Shown here piece after piece: positions 1-8,596 of a DNA stretch of 64,000 nucleotides (its first letter is position 1; every line of letters begins with the position of its first letter). This DNA is from DATCJA01 sp963814955 (GTDB lineage: Bacteria > Acidobacteriota > Vicinamibacteria > Vicinamibacterales > UBA2999): the NCBI GenBank assembly GCA_963814955.1, contig CAWFEX010000004.1, forward strand, positions 310,001 to 374,000, written 5' to 3'. Under the pieces are notes generated by a model. That model did no database searches, was not told the DNA's origin, and saw only the letters and a list, made by a program, of their open reading frames with translations. Position numbers and translations under genes: made by a program.

Positions 1-948
1 ATGAAGGCCGCGCAGCGCTTCCCCGCGGATTTCGACGGCATCATCGCGGGCGCCCCCGGGCTCGATTGGACGTCGCGTGCGACCCAGGCGGTGCGTGTGG
101 CGAAAGTGCTTGAATCACACGACGACGCCCGCATCACACCCCCGCATCGACAGCTGCTGCATGCTGCCGTGGTCGGTGCGTGTGACACGCTGGATGGGGT
201 GAAAGATGGCCTCATCGAGAATCCCCAGCGCTGCTCGTTCGATCCGGGCGTTCTCGAATGCAAGGCGGCCGCTGGCGCCGGCTGCCTCACGGCGGCTCAG
301 GTGGAAACGGCGCGGATGATGTACTCGAGCCCGGTCAATCCGAAGACGAAGCGGGCCATTACCGGCGTTGCGCCCGGAAGTGAGCTGGGATGGACCGACC
401 TGGGATGGAGCGTCTCGGCGAGAGCAACCGGGCTCGATCAGTTCCGGTTCCTCGTCTTCGGCGATCCGAACTGGACGGTGCAGCGATTCGATTTCGAGGC
501 CGATGCTGTCCGCGCCGAAGAAGCGGACCGCAACACCATCAACGCGCTCGATCCAAACCTGAAACCGTTCTTCGATCGTGGCGGCAAGCTGATTCAATAT
601 CACGGGTGGAGCGACCCGCAGATTTCTCCCTTGAACAGCACGCAGTACTACTCACGCGTCGCGGAGCGGCTCGGCGACGCGTCAAAGCTCCACGCTTCGT
701 ACCGGCTGTTCATGGCGCCGGGGATGGGTCATTGCGGGGGCGGGGAAGGACCCAACACGTTCGATATGGTCGGCGCGCTGGAGCAGTGGGTCGAGCGCGG
801 CCTCGCGCCGGATAGGATTGTGGCGTCACATTCGACGAACGGTGTCGTCGACCGAACGCGGCCCCTTTGTCCGTACCCGCAGGTCGCCGCCTATTCGGGG
901 ACCGGCAGCCCTGACGAGGCGGCGAGTTTCGCGTGCAAGGCGCCGTAA
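1..948 (+). CDS. Tannase/feruloyl esterase family protein, 5' partial
   Basis: C-terminal 315 residues of a secreted serine esterase of the tannase and feruloyl esterase family, which cleaves esters of hydroxylated aromatic acids. The acid and base of the triad are visible: Asp205 in HGWSDPQIS and His244 in GMGHCGGGEG, with paired cysteines typical of the family. The nucleophile Ser and the signal peptide must lie to the left of the window, so the in-frame ATG at 1 is probably internal. It converges on the DUF6152 gene across a TTTGACC-type heptamer repeat. The substrate cannot be told from this fragment. Confidence 0.85.
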   Translation: MKAAQRFPADFDGIIAGAPGLDWTSRATQAVRVAKVLESHDDARITPPHRQLLHAAVVGACDTLDGVKDGLIENPQRCSFDPGVLECKAAAGAGCLTAAQVETARMMYSSPVNPKTKRAITGVAPGSELGWTDLGWSVSARATGLDQFRFLVFGDPNWTVQRFDFEADAVRAEEADRNTINALDPNLKPFFDRGGKLIQYHGWSDPQISPLNSTQYYSRVAERLGDASKLHASYRLFMAPGMGHCGGGEGPNTFDMVGALEQWVERGLAPDRIVASHSTNGVVDRTRPLCPYPQVAAYSGTGSPDEAASFACKAP

Positions 949-986
949 GTACCTTTGACCTTTGACCTTTGACTTTTGACCTTTTC
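949..986. repeat. Heptamer tandem repeat, TTTGACC type
   Basis: Degenerate tandem copies of the 7-mer TTTGACC/TTTGACT fill the gap between the convergent tannase and DUF6152 genes. Related arrays occur at 38535-38567 and 63058-63119. Confidence 0.8.
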
Positions 987-1413
987 TTATTTCCCTCCCG
1001 GCCCCGACTCCGTGCCCCCTCCTCCCGGGAGCAGAGCCGCCGAGGAAGAGCCTCTTGCCATCGCCGAGCGTGAAGTTCCTCCCGACACCCTTGTTCGTGC
1101 CGTCTCTGGCCAGATAGCCCTCGATCAGCAGTTCCGTTCCGGTGACGAGCGTGTTTTTCGTCACGCCCAGGCGGATCAGCTGGTTCGGACTTCCACCTTC
1201 AACCAGCCAGCGAACAACCTGGCCGTCGGGCCCCTTGACGTCGATGTGGAACCAGGAATGGGGATTGATCATTTCCCACTTCACGAGGGTTCCCTGCAGC
1301 TTCATCGGCTTGTTCACGTCGAATTCCGCTGAAAAGGCGTGATGCGCCCGGAGCGGCGCTGCCGCAAGCAGCACGCCGACGCCAGCTACGACAACCGCGC
1401 GCTTCGTGCTCAT
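987..1413 (-). CDS. DUF6152 family secreted protein (cassette A), one-base frameshift near its 3' end
   Basis: Small exported protein: signal peptide, then HHAFSAEFD right after the cleavage region, then GPDGQVVRWLVEG, the core of the DUF6152 family (function unknown). As read, the frame runs on through the heptamer repeat and into the tannase gene to 826. Removing one base in the C5 run at 1015-1019 gives a stop at 987-989 and 141 residues, matching the other two copies here (151 and 140). A strong GAGGAG ribosome site precedes ATG 1413, which lies 12 bases after the stop of the long PDG-motif gene, so the two are probably one transcript. Confidence 0.75.
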
Positions 1414-1425
1414 GGTGGTTCTCCT

Positions 1426-2443
1426 CTACTGTGACGACGATTTCCTGGCGGCTTCCTCGGCCGCTTTTTTCTCCTCGGCGCGGGCGCCGGCCAAGGGTGT
1501 TGTACAAACCGTGGTTCCCTTCGTGGCAGGCGTGCTCGAAGATCGGGCCGATCGTCTTCTGCATCGGAAGCTCCGCCGACCAGGGTCGTGTCCACGTCGC
1601 CGGATCGTCGATCGTGAATTGATAGTCGATTCTGTCCTCGGCCACTCGCGTGAAGCGCTCGGTCAGGCGCATGTTCTCGCTCGATCCCTGGAATGCAAAC
1701 TTGCCGTCGAAATTCGTCGTCTCGACAACCAGCGTCTCGCCTTCCCAGCGGCCGATGGGGTTTCCCGTCAGACTGCGCACCTGCGGCGGCAGATGCGGAC
1801 GTCCGTCGAGCGGAATGATTCGTGGCTCGTGGATCATCTCCACCAGAATCATCACGTATCCCGGCGCCTGCACGATCTGATAGTTGTTGTTGTAGGCGCC
1901 TGGCAGCATGGGCGGGCCGGCGCGGTCCATGACGATGCACCGGACGCTCAGCGACTGATTCTGTACGGCATCGGTCGGGCCACCCATGCGTTTTCTCGCC
2001 TCAGCGCGGGCCGCGGTTCGCTTCTGTCCCTCTGCTGACATCGGAGGAAGTTGCCCGTTCGGCGGATCGAAGATCAGCGAGGTCCGCAGGTTCAGCGCCA
2101 GGCCGCCCTGGTTGCGGTCCAGTCCGAACTGCGTGAAGTCGTAGTGGACGTCGGGGATCGTACCCGGCTCGGTCTGCTCGCCTTCGACGATGGCCGCCCG
2201 CTTGAGGATCTCGAGCGCTTCCTCACGCGTGTAGAACTCTTTGGTGACGTCCTTCGGGCGCTGCAGAGGCGTGTACGTCGTGTTGGTCCAGAAACCCTGC
2301 AGATCGGGCTGACCATCGGGCGTGCGCGGCGCCCTGTACGCTCGATTCTGGCCGGACACAGGTATCGTTGTCGACCACATGAGCACGACCAGCACGATCA
2401 GGCCGCTTCCGACGACGAACAATCGGTGGAATCGCTGGCTCAT
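1426..2443 (-). CDS. Secreted PDGQPDLQG-motif protein, long type (cassette A), frameshifted
   Basis: Exported protein of unknown function with a signal peptide or anchor (residues 1-32) and the N-terminal hallmark TPDGQPDLQGFWTN. Later come IIPLDGRPH, RWEGETLVVETTNF and a C-terminal HACHEGNHG. The frame breaks at an extra base in the GGG run 1495-1497. Removing it continues the protein as NTLAGARAEEKKAAEEAARK to a stop at 1426-1428 (338 residues), just before the DUF6152 start. Without the correction the reading runs on to 1199 across the DUF6152 gene, which is clearly wrong. Homologues here are at 22484-23443 and 58913-60019. I know no assigned activity for the family. Confidence 0.75.
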
Positions 2444-2471
2444 TTCACATCTCTTCTTTCTGACGCGCGGT

Positions 2472-3332
2472 TCACTTGCCAGGCTGCTTGCGAAGATGCC
2501 CGTAAATCAGGTCCTCGGCGAATTCGACGCATCTGAAGTCCATGATCTGTGCGTTCGTATCCAGGCGGCGGTAGAGAGGCATGCCGATCTTCCACGGCCG
2601 CGTGAATACTTTTGGATCCTCGATCGTGGCTTCGTACAGCAGGCGCTCGGGGCTGGCGGCTGTGAAACGTTCGACGACGTGCAGCGCGTCGCTGTGGAAA
2701 TTGCCTGCCCTGTCGAACCATGCCTGTCCGTTGAAGCCGGTCGTGTCGACGACGAGTGTTTCCCCGTCCCAGCGTCCGTTCGACCATCCCATCCAGCTGT
2801 CGGCGGGGGCCTCCTTGTGTTCGTCCATATAGATGGTCCGAACGGCACGCGCAAACGTGTAGACCATCATGATGTATTTCTGGGTCTGGATGATTTGGAA
2901 CGGGTAGGGCATGTAGTTCGCCCGTGGGACACCCGGCAGGTAGCACTTGATCTCGGGATCGAGCGTGAGCCGATTCTCGAAGTTCTTTTTCTTCTGCTCC
3001 GCCGCGGCGGGTTGATACGGCAGGAGACCACCTACGACGATGCCGGGACCCGGCGGGATCGCCCCGGCTGCACCGAGCGCCGGGACGGCGCCGGGCGCGG
3101 CCGAATGGGCCTCAATGTCCCAATACGCTTCGTTGAGGGCTTGCCAGACTCCGCTGAGGTTGGGCTTGCCGTCCGGTGCACGAGGCGCCTTGTAGACAGG
3201 AGCCTGGCCGGTCACCGTTGTGACGGTGAACAGCAGCGCGGCCATGAACGGGACCGCAAGAACGACCAACGGTCTGAACCGACTTCGCATCTGCGTGTCT
3301 CTCGATGGAACGGTTCGGGTAACCGCGAGCAC
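2472..3332 (-). CDS. Secreted PDG-motif protein, short type (cassette A)
   Basis: A 286-residue exported protein of unknown function. A signal peptide is followed by APDGKPNLSGVWQALNEAYW, then PEIKCYLPGVPRANYMPYP, RWDGETLVVDTTGF, a DRAGNFHSDALHVVERF segment and ATIEDPKVFTRPW. The short and long types share the PDG-G-W start, the RW-G-TLVV block and the I-DP-T-PW block, so they are distant paralogues. The short type adds the CYLPGVPR cysteine block and a FKC or FRC segment near the C-terminus. It is first in cassette A and ends 28 bases before the long-type start, suggesting co-transcription. Close relatives here: 21599-22465 and 60040-60882. Confidence 0.8.
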   Translation of the reverse strand: MLAVTRTVPSRDTQMRSRFRPLVVLAVPFMAALLFTVTTVTGQAPVYKAPRAPDGKPNLSGVWQALNEAYWDIEAHSAAPGAVPALGAAGAIPPGPGIVVGGLLPYQPAAAEQKKKNFENRLTLDPEIKCYLPGVPRANYMPYPFQIIQTQKYIMMVYTFARAVRTIYMDEHKEAPADSWMGWSNGRWDGETLVVDTTGFNGQAWFDRAGNFHSDALHVVERFTAASPERLLYEATIEDPKVFTRPWKIGMPLYRRLDTNAQIMDFRCVEFAEDLIYGHLRKQPGK

Positions 3333-3529
3333 CCATTGTCCTCAGCGCGCGCGGCGCGCCAGGAGACAGTGCCGTTCGGTCGCGGACTCGCCGCGTTGCC
3401 AGGGGCAGGAACGGGACCGGTTCGGCTGCGTGATATTGAACGCCTCCGGGCGTCTAGTCAAGATGGCGCCGAATTGCTGGTGAATCGCCATTGACGAGCG
3501 TACTATCCCATGCCAGTGGATGAGCCATC

Positions 3530-3985
3530 ATGACCAGACGGCCGCTGCCCATGACTCCCGCGCGTAAATCCGAATATCGGCTTCGCCGCCGGGTTCACTT
3601 TCACGAAGCCGATCCCGCTGGCATCGTCCATTTCAGCTGGTTCTTCCGGTACATGGAGGAAGCCGAGCACGCGCTGTGGCGTGAAGCGGGTCTCAGTATT
3701 GCGCCGCCAGGGGCGGACATCGCGTTCCCGCGCGTGTCCACCTCGTTCGAGTATCACCATCCGCTCCGCTTTGACGAGGAGTTCGAGGTTCACATCCGCA
3801 TTGTCGCGATTTCGCAGAAGTCCATCCGGTACACGTGCCTGGTGATGCGCGACGACATAAAGATTGCGACAGGGGCGCTGACGATCGTATGTGTGACGGC
3901 CAAGTCCGGCGAGCAAATGAAAGCCGTCCGGATTCCGGAAGCGATCGCGTCGCGGTTTGCGGCCGCGGCGGATCAGGCGGTCTGA
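3530..3985 (+). CDS. Acyl-CoA thioesterase, 4-hydroxybenzoyl-CoA thioesterase-like hotdog fold
   Basis: A 151-residue single-domain hotdog thioesterase. The signature HEADPAGIVHFSWFFRYMEE contains the Asp expected for the hydroxybenzoyl-CoA thioesterase/YbgC/FadM group, followed by the long alpha helix and FEYHHPLRFDEEFEVHI. It should hydrolyse an acyl- or aroyl-CoA in the cytoplasm. It opens the rightward hydrolase group and diverges from cassette A over about 200 bases. No strong ribosome site marks the start; ATG 3551 is an alternative. The exact acyl-CoA substrate cannot be read from sequence. Confidence 0.85.
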   Translation: MTRRPLPMTPARKSEYRLRRRVHFHEADPAGIVHFSWFFRYMEEAEHALWREAGLSIAPPGADIAFPRVSTSFEYHHPLRFDEEFEVHIRIVAISQKSIRYTCLVMRDDIKIATGALTIVCVTAKSGEQMKAVRIPEAIASRFAAAADQAV

Positions 3986-4152
3986 CAGGTAAGGGGCCTC
4001 GCTTCAGCGGTGGCTCGGCCCTCGCGCCCTGCCGCCAAACTGCCGATAGTTCGCTCCGGGAACCCGGATCCGGGATCTGGGATCCGGCAAATCGGGTTCC
4101 GGGATTCCAACGCCCAACAGTGCTACGATTCTGCCACTCGAGGAGGTCTCCG

Positions 4153-6261
4153 ATGACGTCTCGCGCGCTCGGTCGTTTCGCCTGGGTCGTCTTTGCGGTT
4201 TTTGCTATTGCCCTGTTCGCCGCGCCTGCACAGGCAGAGGTGAAAAGGATCGTCATCGACAAGAAAGTGTCACCCGCCTTCGACGGGCGGTCTTTCGGAA
4301 GCGCCGGGCAGTACGAAACGCTCGCCGGGCGCGCCTTTGGCGAGCTCGATCCCGCCGAGGTGCACAACCGGATCATCACCGACATCCAGCTGGCCCCGAG
4401 AAACAGGAACGGCAAGGTCGAATACGTTGCCAGTTTCTTTCTCGTCAAGCCGATCGACATGTCGAAGAGCAGCCATCTGCTGTGGCACGACGTACCGAAT
4501 CGCGGCGGCCGGCTGACCATCGTGGAGGCCGAACGTCTGCTCGGTGACGTCGGCTTGAGCAGTGGATGGCAGGGCGATAACTCGGGAAACACGGCTCCCG
4601 GCGACGACAACGACTACGTCACCGTACCGGTGGCCCGGAATCGTGACGGGTCGCCCATTACCGGCCCGGTCATCGGGCGCATCGTCAATGCCAGCGGTCC
4701 CGATTCGCAGCCGATGGAAGTGAACGCGAATCCGGTCCCGTACAAACCGGCGAGCCTCGACACCACGAAGGCGACGCTGGTGACACACACGTCGGAAACG
4801 ATCGACGGCAAGATCGGTGGAGAGCGGCAGGTTGCAAGCAGCGACTGGGCGTGGGCCCGATGCAATGCGGCAAATCCGTTTCCAGGCACGCCAGACCCGA
4901 CACAGATCTGCGTGAAGGGAGGCTTCGATCCCAAGCTGCTGTATCAAGTGGTGTTCACGGCGCAGGATCCGTATGTGCTCGGGATTGGGTACGCCGCGTT
5001 TCGTGACGTGGCCTCGTTCTTCCGTTTCGCCACACAGGACGCGGAAGGCACGGCGAATCCCGTGGCGAATCAGATTTCATGGACCATCAGCCGGGGCCGT
5101 TCGCAGTCCGGTAATTTCCTGAGGGGGTTCCTGCACCTCGGGTTCAACCAGGACGAGAGAAACCGGAAGGTGTACGACGGCACATGGCCGATCATCGCCG
5201 GCCGCCGGCTGTCGCTGAACACGCGGTTTGCAATGCCCGACGGTGCCCTCAAGCTGTACGAAGCCGGCAGCGAAGGGCCGCAGTGGTGGACGCGGTGGCC
5301 CGACCCGGTTCGCGGACTTCCTGCGGCCGGCATCCTCGATCGATGCACGGCGAACAACAGCTGTCCGAAGATCGTCGAGCACTTCGGCGCGGCCGAAATG
5401 TGGGCCCTAACGTTGAGTCCGTCGTTTCTCGGAACATCGGCGGACAAGGACATCCCGGTTCCCGGCAACGTGCGCCGGTATTACATTCCGAGCACGCAGC
5501 ATGGTGGGGGCAACGGCGGGTTCAATGTGATGCCCGCCGCCGCGCCTGCGTGTCCGGGGCCGAATTTCGGCCGCGGCTCGTTCGCGGGCAATCCTGTTCC
5601 GCACACCGAGACGATGAACGCGTTGCGCGTTCATTTCCGGAACTGGGTCATGCACGACACGCCGCCGCCGCCGAGCAAGTATCCGATGCTCGCGGATGGA
5701 AGCCTCGTCGATCCCACGAAGGAAGCGACCGGGTTCCCGACCATCCCCGGCGTGCCGGCAAACGCGCCCACGGGATTGATCAATCCAATGCTCGACTACG
5801 ACTGGGGACCGAGCTTCAACTACGTCGATGGGTCTGGCGTTCCGTCAAAGAATCCGCCGTCGATCAAACGGGCGATCAAGATGAAAGTCCCGCGGGTTGA
5901 CGCGGACGGAAACGAACTGGGAGGCGTGCCGGTTGTTCTTCGCGATGCGCCGCTCGGCACCTACCTCGGATGGAACGTCGTTGCCGCCGGATTCCATCAG
6001 GGGAAGATCTGCAATTACGCCGGCGGGATGATCCCGTTTGCGAGAACGCGGGCCGAACGGATGGCCAACGGCGATCCGCGTCTTTCCCTCGAGGAGCGCT
6101 ACAAGACCCACGACGGGTACGTGGACGCGGTCAAGACGGCGGCGGCGAAGGCGGTCAGCGAGGGCTTCCTGCTGCAGGCGGACGCGGACAAACTCGTAGC
6201 CGCGGCTGCCGCCAGCAACGTGCTCGCGACCACACAGACAGCGCAGAACGTCAATCGCTGA
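4153..6261 (+). CDS. Secreted alpha/beta hydrolase domain-containing protein (Abhydrolase_10 type)
   Basis: A 702-residue exported protein. AGGAGG at 4141-4146 fixes the start at ATG 4153; the frame is open further upstream but that part is unlike protein. A signal peptide ending near AAPAQA leads into a large domain related to the secreted alpha/beta hydrolases common in Acidobacteriota. GRSQSG (residues 315-320) gives the likely nucleophile Ser319. Repeated GNAEW-like cysteine pairs suggest disulfides and a periplasmic location. It is followed after 40 bases by the acetamidase-like gene, so they may share a transcript. Substrate unknown; probably an ester or lactone. Confidence 0.75.
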   Translation: MTSRALGRFAWVVFAVFAIALFAAPAQAEVKRIVIDKKVSPAFDGRSFGSAGQYETLAGRAFGELDPAEVHNRIITDIQLAPRNRNGKVEYVASFFLVKPIDMSKSSHLLWHDVPNRGGRLTIVEAERLLGDVGLSSGWQGDNSGNTAPGDDNDYVTVPVARNRDGSPITGPVIGRIVNASGPDSQPMEVNANPVPYKPASLDTTKATLVTHTSETIDGKIGGERQVASSDWAWARCNAANPFPGTPDPTQICVKGGFDPKLLYQVVFTAQDPYVLGIGYAAFRDVASFFRFATQDAEGTANPVANQISWTISRGRSQSGNFLRGFLHLGFNQDERNRKVYDGTWPIIAGRRLSLNTRFAMPDGALKLYEAGSEGPQWWTRWPDPVRGLPAAGILDRCTANNSCPKIVEHFGAAEMWALTLSPSFLGTSADKDIPVPGNVRRYYIPSTQHGGGNGGFNVMPAAAPACPGPNFGRGSFAGNPVPHTETMNALRVHFRNWVMHDTPPPPSKYPMLADGSLVDPTKEATGFPTIPGVPANAPTGLINPMLDYDWGPSFNYVDGSGVPSKNPPSIKRAIKMKVPRVDADGNELGGVPVVLRDAPLGTYLGWNVVAAGFHQGKICNYAGGMIPFARTRAERMANGDPRLSLEERYKTHDGYVDAVKTAAAKAVSEGFLLQADADKLVAAAAASNVLATTQTAQNVNR

Positions 6262-6301
6262 TGGAGGTCGGGTTACGGAGTCACGAGATCACGGAGGGCG
6301 A

Positions 6302-7339
6302 ATGAATATTCCTGCTCTGTGTTTCCGTGTCTCCGTGGCCTGTTTCGCGCTCGTCGCGGCCGCGTACTACGCCTTCGGGCAGTCGCGGCCCACGCACGAG
6401 CTGAAGCTCGTCCCGCAGAACGTCCACTGGGGTTACTACGACGCCACACTCAAACCGGTCCTGCGAATTGCCTCGGGGGACACGATTCGCGTCGAGACGA
6501 TGGTGGCGGGCGGACTTGGGCGGCTGAGAGCGGCGGGCGTCTCGGACGCCGAGATACCGGAATCGCTGAAGGCGGTCGAGGCAGCGGTCACCGACCGCGG
6601 TCCCGGCGTGCATCCGCTCACCGGCCCGGTATGGATCGAGGGCGCCGAACCCGGAGACGTGCTCGAAGTGAGGATCGTGAGCTTCGAGTTTCTGCATCCC
6701 TACGGGGTCACCGGATTCATTCCCGGAAGCGGCACGCTGCCCGACGAGTTTCCCTATTCGCGCTTCAAACTCTTTCGGTTCGATGTCTCACGCGGGGTGA
6801 CCGAATTCGCGCCGGGAATCACGCTGCGGCTGGCGCCGTTCTTCGGATCCATCGGCGTGGCGCCGAATCCGCTCGTGCGCCGCGTGTCGAGCGGCCCGCC
6901 CGGGCATCACACCGGCAATCTCGATAACAAGGAACTGGTTGCCGGTTCCACATTGTATTTACCCGTTCACGCGTCCGGGGCGCTGCTCTCGATGGGCGAT
7001 GCGCATGCGATGCAGGGAAACGGCGAGGTGACGCTCACGGGCCTCGAAACCTCCGTGCGAGGGGTCGTCCAGGCGACCGTGAGGAAGGGAACCCGGTTGA
7101 ACTGGCCGCGCGCCGAAACGCCGACGCATTACATCACGATGGGACTGAACCCCGATCTGGATGAGGCCGCCCAGCTGGCGACGCGCGAGATGATCGATTT
7201 TCTGGTGGCGCAAAAGGGGATGACGCGCGACGACGCTTATATTCTGTCTTCGGTTGCCGCAGACCTTCACGTCACGCAGCTCGTCGACGGTACGAAGGGC
7301 GTGCACGCCATGATCGCCAAATCGATTTTCACCAAGTAG
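6302..7339 (+). CDS. Secreted acetamidase/formamidase family protein
   Basis: A 345-residue member of the acetamidase/formamidase (FmdA/AmdA) family, which hydrolyses short amides to ammonia and the acid. Family blocks are visible: HPLTGPVWIEGAEPGD, the GFIPGSG region and MGDAHAMQGNGEV, where acidic and His residues bind the active-site metal. Unlike the cytoplasmic enzymes it has an N-terminal leader (residues 1-26). Part of that leader is encoded by a copy of the TCTCCGTG-type repeat (6316-6340). GGAGGG precedes ATG 6302. It sits between a hydrolase and two propeller genes. Confidence 0.82.
   Translation: MNIPALCFRVSVACFALVAAAYYAFGQSRPTHELKLVPQNVHWGYYDATLKPVLRIASGDTIRVETMVAGGLGRLRAAGVSDAEIPESLKAVEAAVTDRGPGVHPLTGPVWIEGAEPGDVLEVRIVSFEFLHPYGVTGFIPGSGTLPDEFPYSRFKLFRFDVSRGVTEFAPGITLRLAPFFGSIGVAPNPLVRRVSSGPPGHHTGNLDNKELVAGSTLYLPVHASGALLSMGDAHAMQGNGEVTLTGLETSVRGVVQATVRKGTRLNWPRAETPTHYITMGLNPDLDEAAQLATREMIDFLVAQKGMTRDDAYILSSVAADLHVTQLVDGTKGVHAMIAKSIFTK
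6316..6340 (+). repeat. TCTCCGTG-type repeat inside the acetamidase leader
   Basis: Degenerate copies of (T)CTCCGTG, also found at 25158-25182, here translated as part of the signal sequence. Confidence 0.55.
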
Positions 7340-7412
7340 GGCGGGTTTCCTGTGGGGCGGGTTCCGCGAACGCCGGGATTGCGAGGCGGAGCGGACCCGC
7401 CGGGGGATTGTC

Positions 7413-8516
7413 ATGAAAAAGCTCGCTACCGCGCTCACGCTCGTATCCATCGCGTCGATCCTGACGCTTGCCCAGACTCCCGACGCCCCGAGGTTCCGCG
7501 TCGATCCGTCATGGCCGAAGATTCCGAACAACTGGCTGTTTGGTGAGGTGGCCAGCGTCTCCATCGACGCGCAGGATCACGTGTGGGTGCTCCAGCGGCC
7601 GGGGACGCTGAGTCCGGCGGAAAAGTCACGCGTCGCGCCGCCCGTGCTCGAATTCGATGCCGCCGGAAACTTCGTCCAGGCATGGGGCGGGCCCGGCCAG
7701 GGGTACCAATGGCCGGAGACGGAGCATGGCGTCTACGTCGATTCGAAAGGGTTCGTCTGGATTGGGGGAAACGGCGCCAAGGACCATCAGATCCTGAAGT
7801 TCACGAAGACAGGCAAGTTCGTCCTGCAGATCGGCCGGGCGGGACAGAGCAAGGGGAACGCCGATACGCAGAACCTGAACATGCCCGCTGACGCCTTCGT
7901 GCACACCCCGACCAACGAGCTCTTCGTTGCCGACGGGTACGGCAACCGGCGCATCATCGTCTTCGACGCCGAGACCGGACGCTTCAAGCGAATGTGGGGC
8001 GCCTTCGGCGCGCCGCCGTCAGACGAGGCGCCGAATCCCGCAATTCCCGACGCGGCTCTGCGAGGTGCGTCGCAGTTCGTCCAGCCGGTACATGCCGTGC
8101 GTGTCTCGAAAGACGGTCTCGTGTATGTCTCGGACCGCGGGGGCAAGCGGGTGCAGGTGTTCCGCCTCGACGGCACCTATGTCTCGCAGGTGTTCATCGG
8201 TCGCGAATGCCGTGTGCCCGCATGCGGCAACGGCACAACAACGGCGAGCACGGCATTCTCGGCGGATCCCGAACAGCGTTACTTATACGTCGCGAACAGA
8301 AGTCAGGCCAAAGTGATGGTGTTCGATCGCAAAACGCTCACGCTGCTCAATGAGTTCGGGGAGTGGGGATCGGCGCCGGGCCAGTTCGGCACGCTGCACC
8401 ACATGAACGCCGATTCCAAAGGAAACCTCTACGTCACCGAAGTGACCCCGCTCACGCCCGCGAACAGGCGCATTCAGAAGTTCACGTTGCTGGGAGCAGG
8501 CAACGCGACGCAATAG
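7413..8516 (+). CDS. Secreted NHL-repeat six-bladed beta-propeller protein
   Basis: A 367-residue exported propeller. A signal peptide (MKKLATALTLVSIASILTLA) is followed by repeated blades of the form GVYVDSKGFVWIGG, FVADGYGNRRIIVFD and AVRVSKDGLVYVSDRGGKR, the pattern of NHL repeats and of peptidyl-amidoglycolate lyase-like proteins. GGGGGA lies about 6 bases before ATG 7413. Such proteins often bind ligands or have lyase activity in the periplasm, but no catalytic residue can be assigned here. Paired with a second NHL protein 80 bases downstream, with a REP-like palindrome in the gap. Confidence 0.8.
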   Translation: MKKLATALTLVSIASILTLAQTPDAPRFRVDPSWPKIPNNWLFGEVASVSIDAQDHVWVLQRPGTLSPAEKSRVAPPVLEFDAAGNFVQAWGGPGQGYQWPETEHGVYVDSKGFVWIGGNGAKDHQILKFTKTGKFVLQIGRAGQSKGNADTQNLNMPADAFVHTPTNELFVADGYGNRRIIVFDAETGRFKRMWGAFGAPPSDEAPNPAIPDAALRGASQFVQPVHAVRVSKDGLVYVSDRGGKRVQVFRLDGTYVSQVFIGRECRVPACGNGTTTASTAFSADPEQRYLYVANRSQAKVMVFDRKTLTLLNEFGEWGSAPGQFGTLHHMNADSKGNLYVTEVTPLTPANRRIQKFTLLGAGNATQ

Positions 8517-8544
8517 CCGGAGCAACGTGGCGAGGTAACCGTCT

Positions 8545-8570
8545 GGCGCGGGCGTAAAGCCGCGCCCTAC
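8545..8570 (-). repeat. GTAG-footed palindrome, GGGCGCGGC family
   Basis: On the minus strand it reads GTAGGGCGCGGCTTTACG and then the complementary arm. The same family occurs at 10345-10395 and 15819-15919. The GTAG foot plus stem-loop is the layout of REP elements. Confidence 0.7.
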
Positions 8571-8596
8571 TTCAGAGCTCGATGAGGAGTCCCGTC

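Noticed and set aside
826..1413. 195-residue version of the first DUF6152 protein overlapping the tannase gene
   Set aside because: The extra tail is translated repeat DNA and antisense tannase. Removing one base in a C5 run gives a 141-residue protein like its two paralogues.
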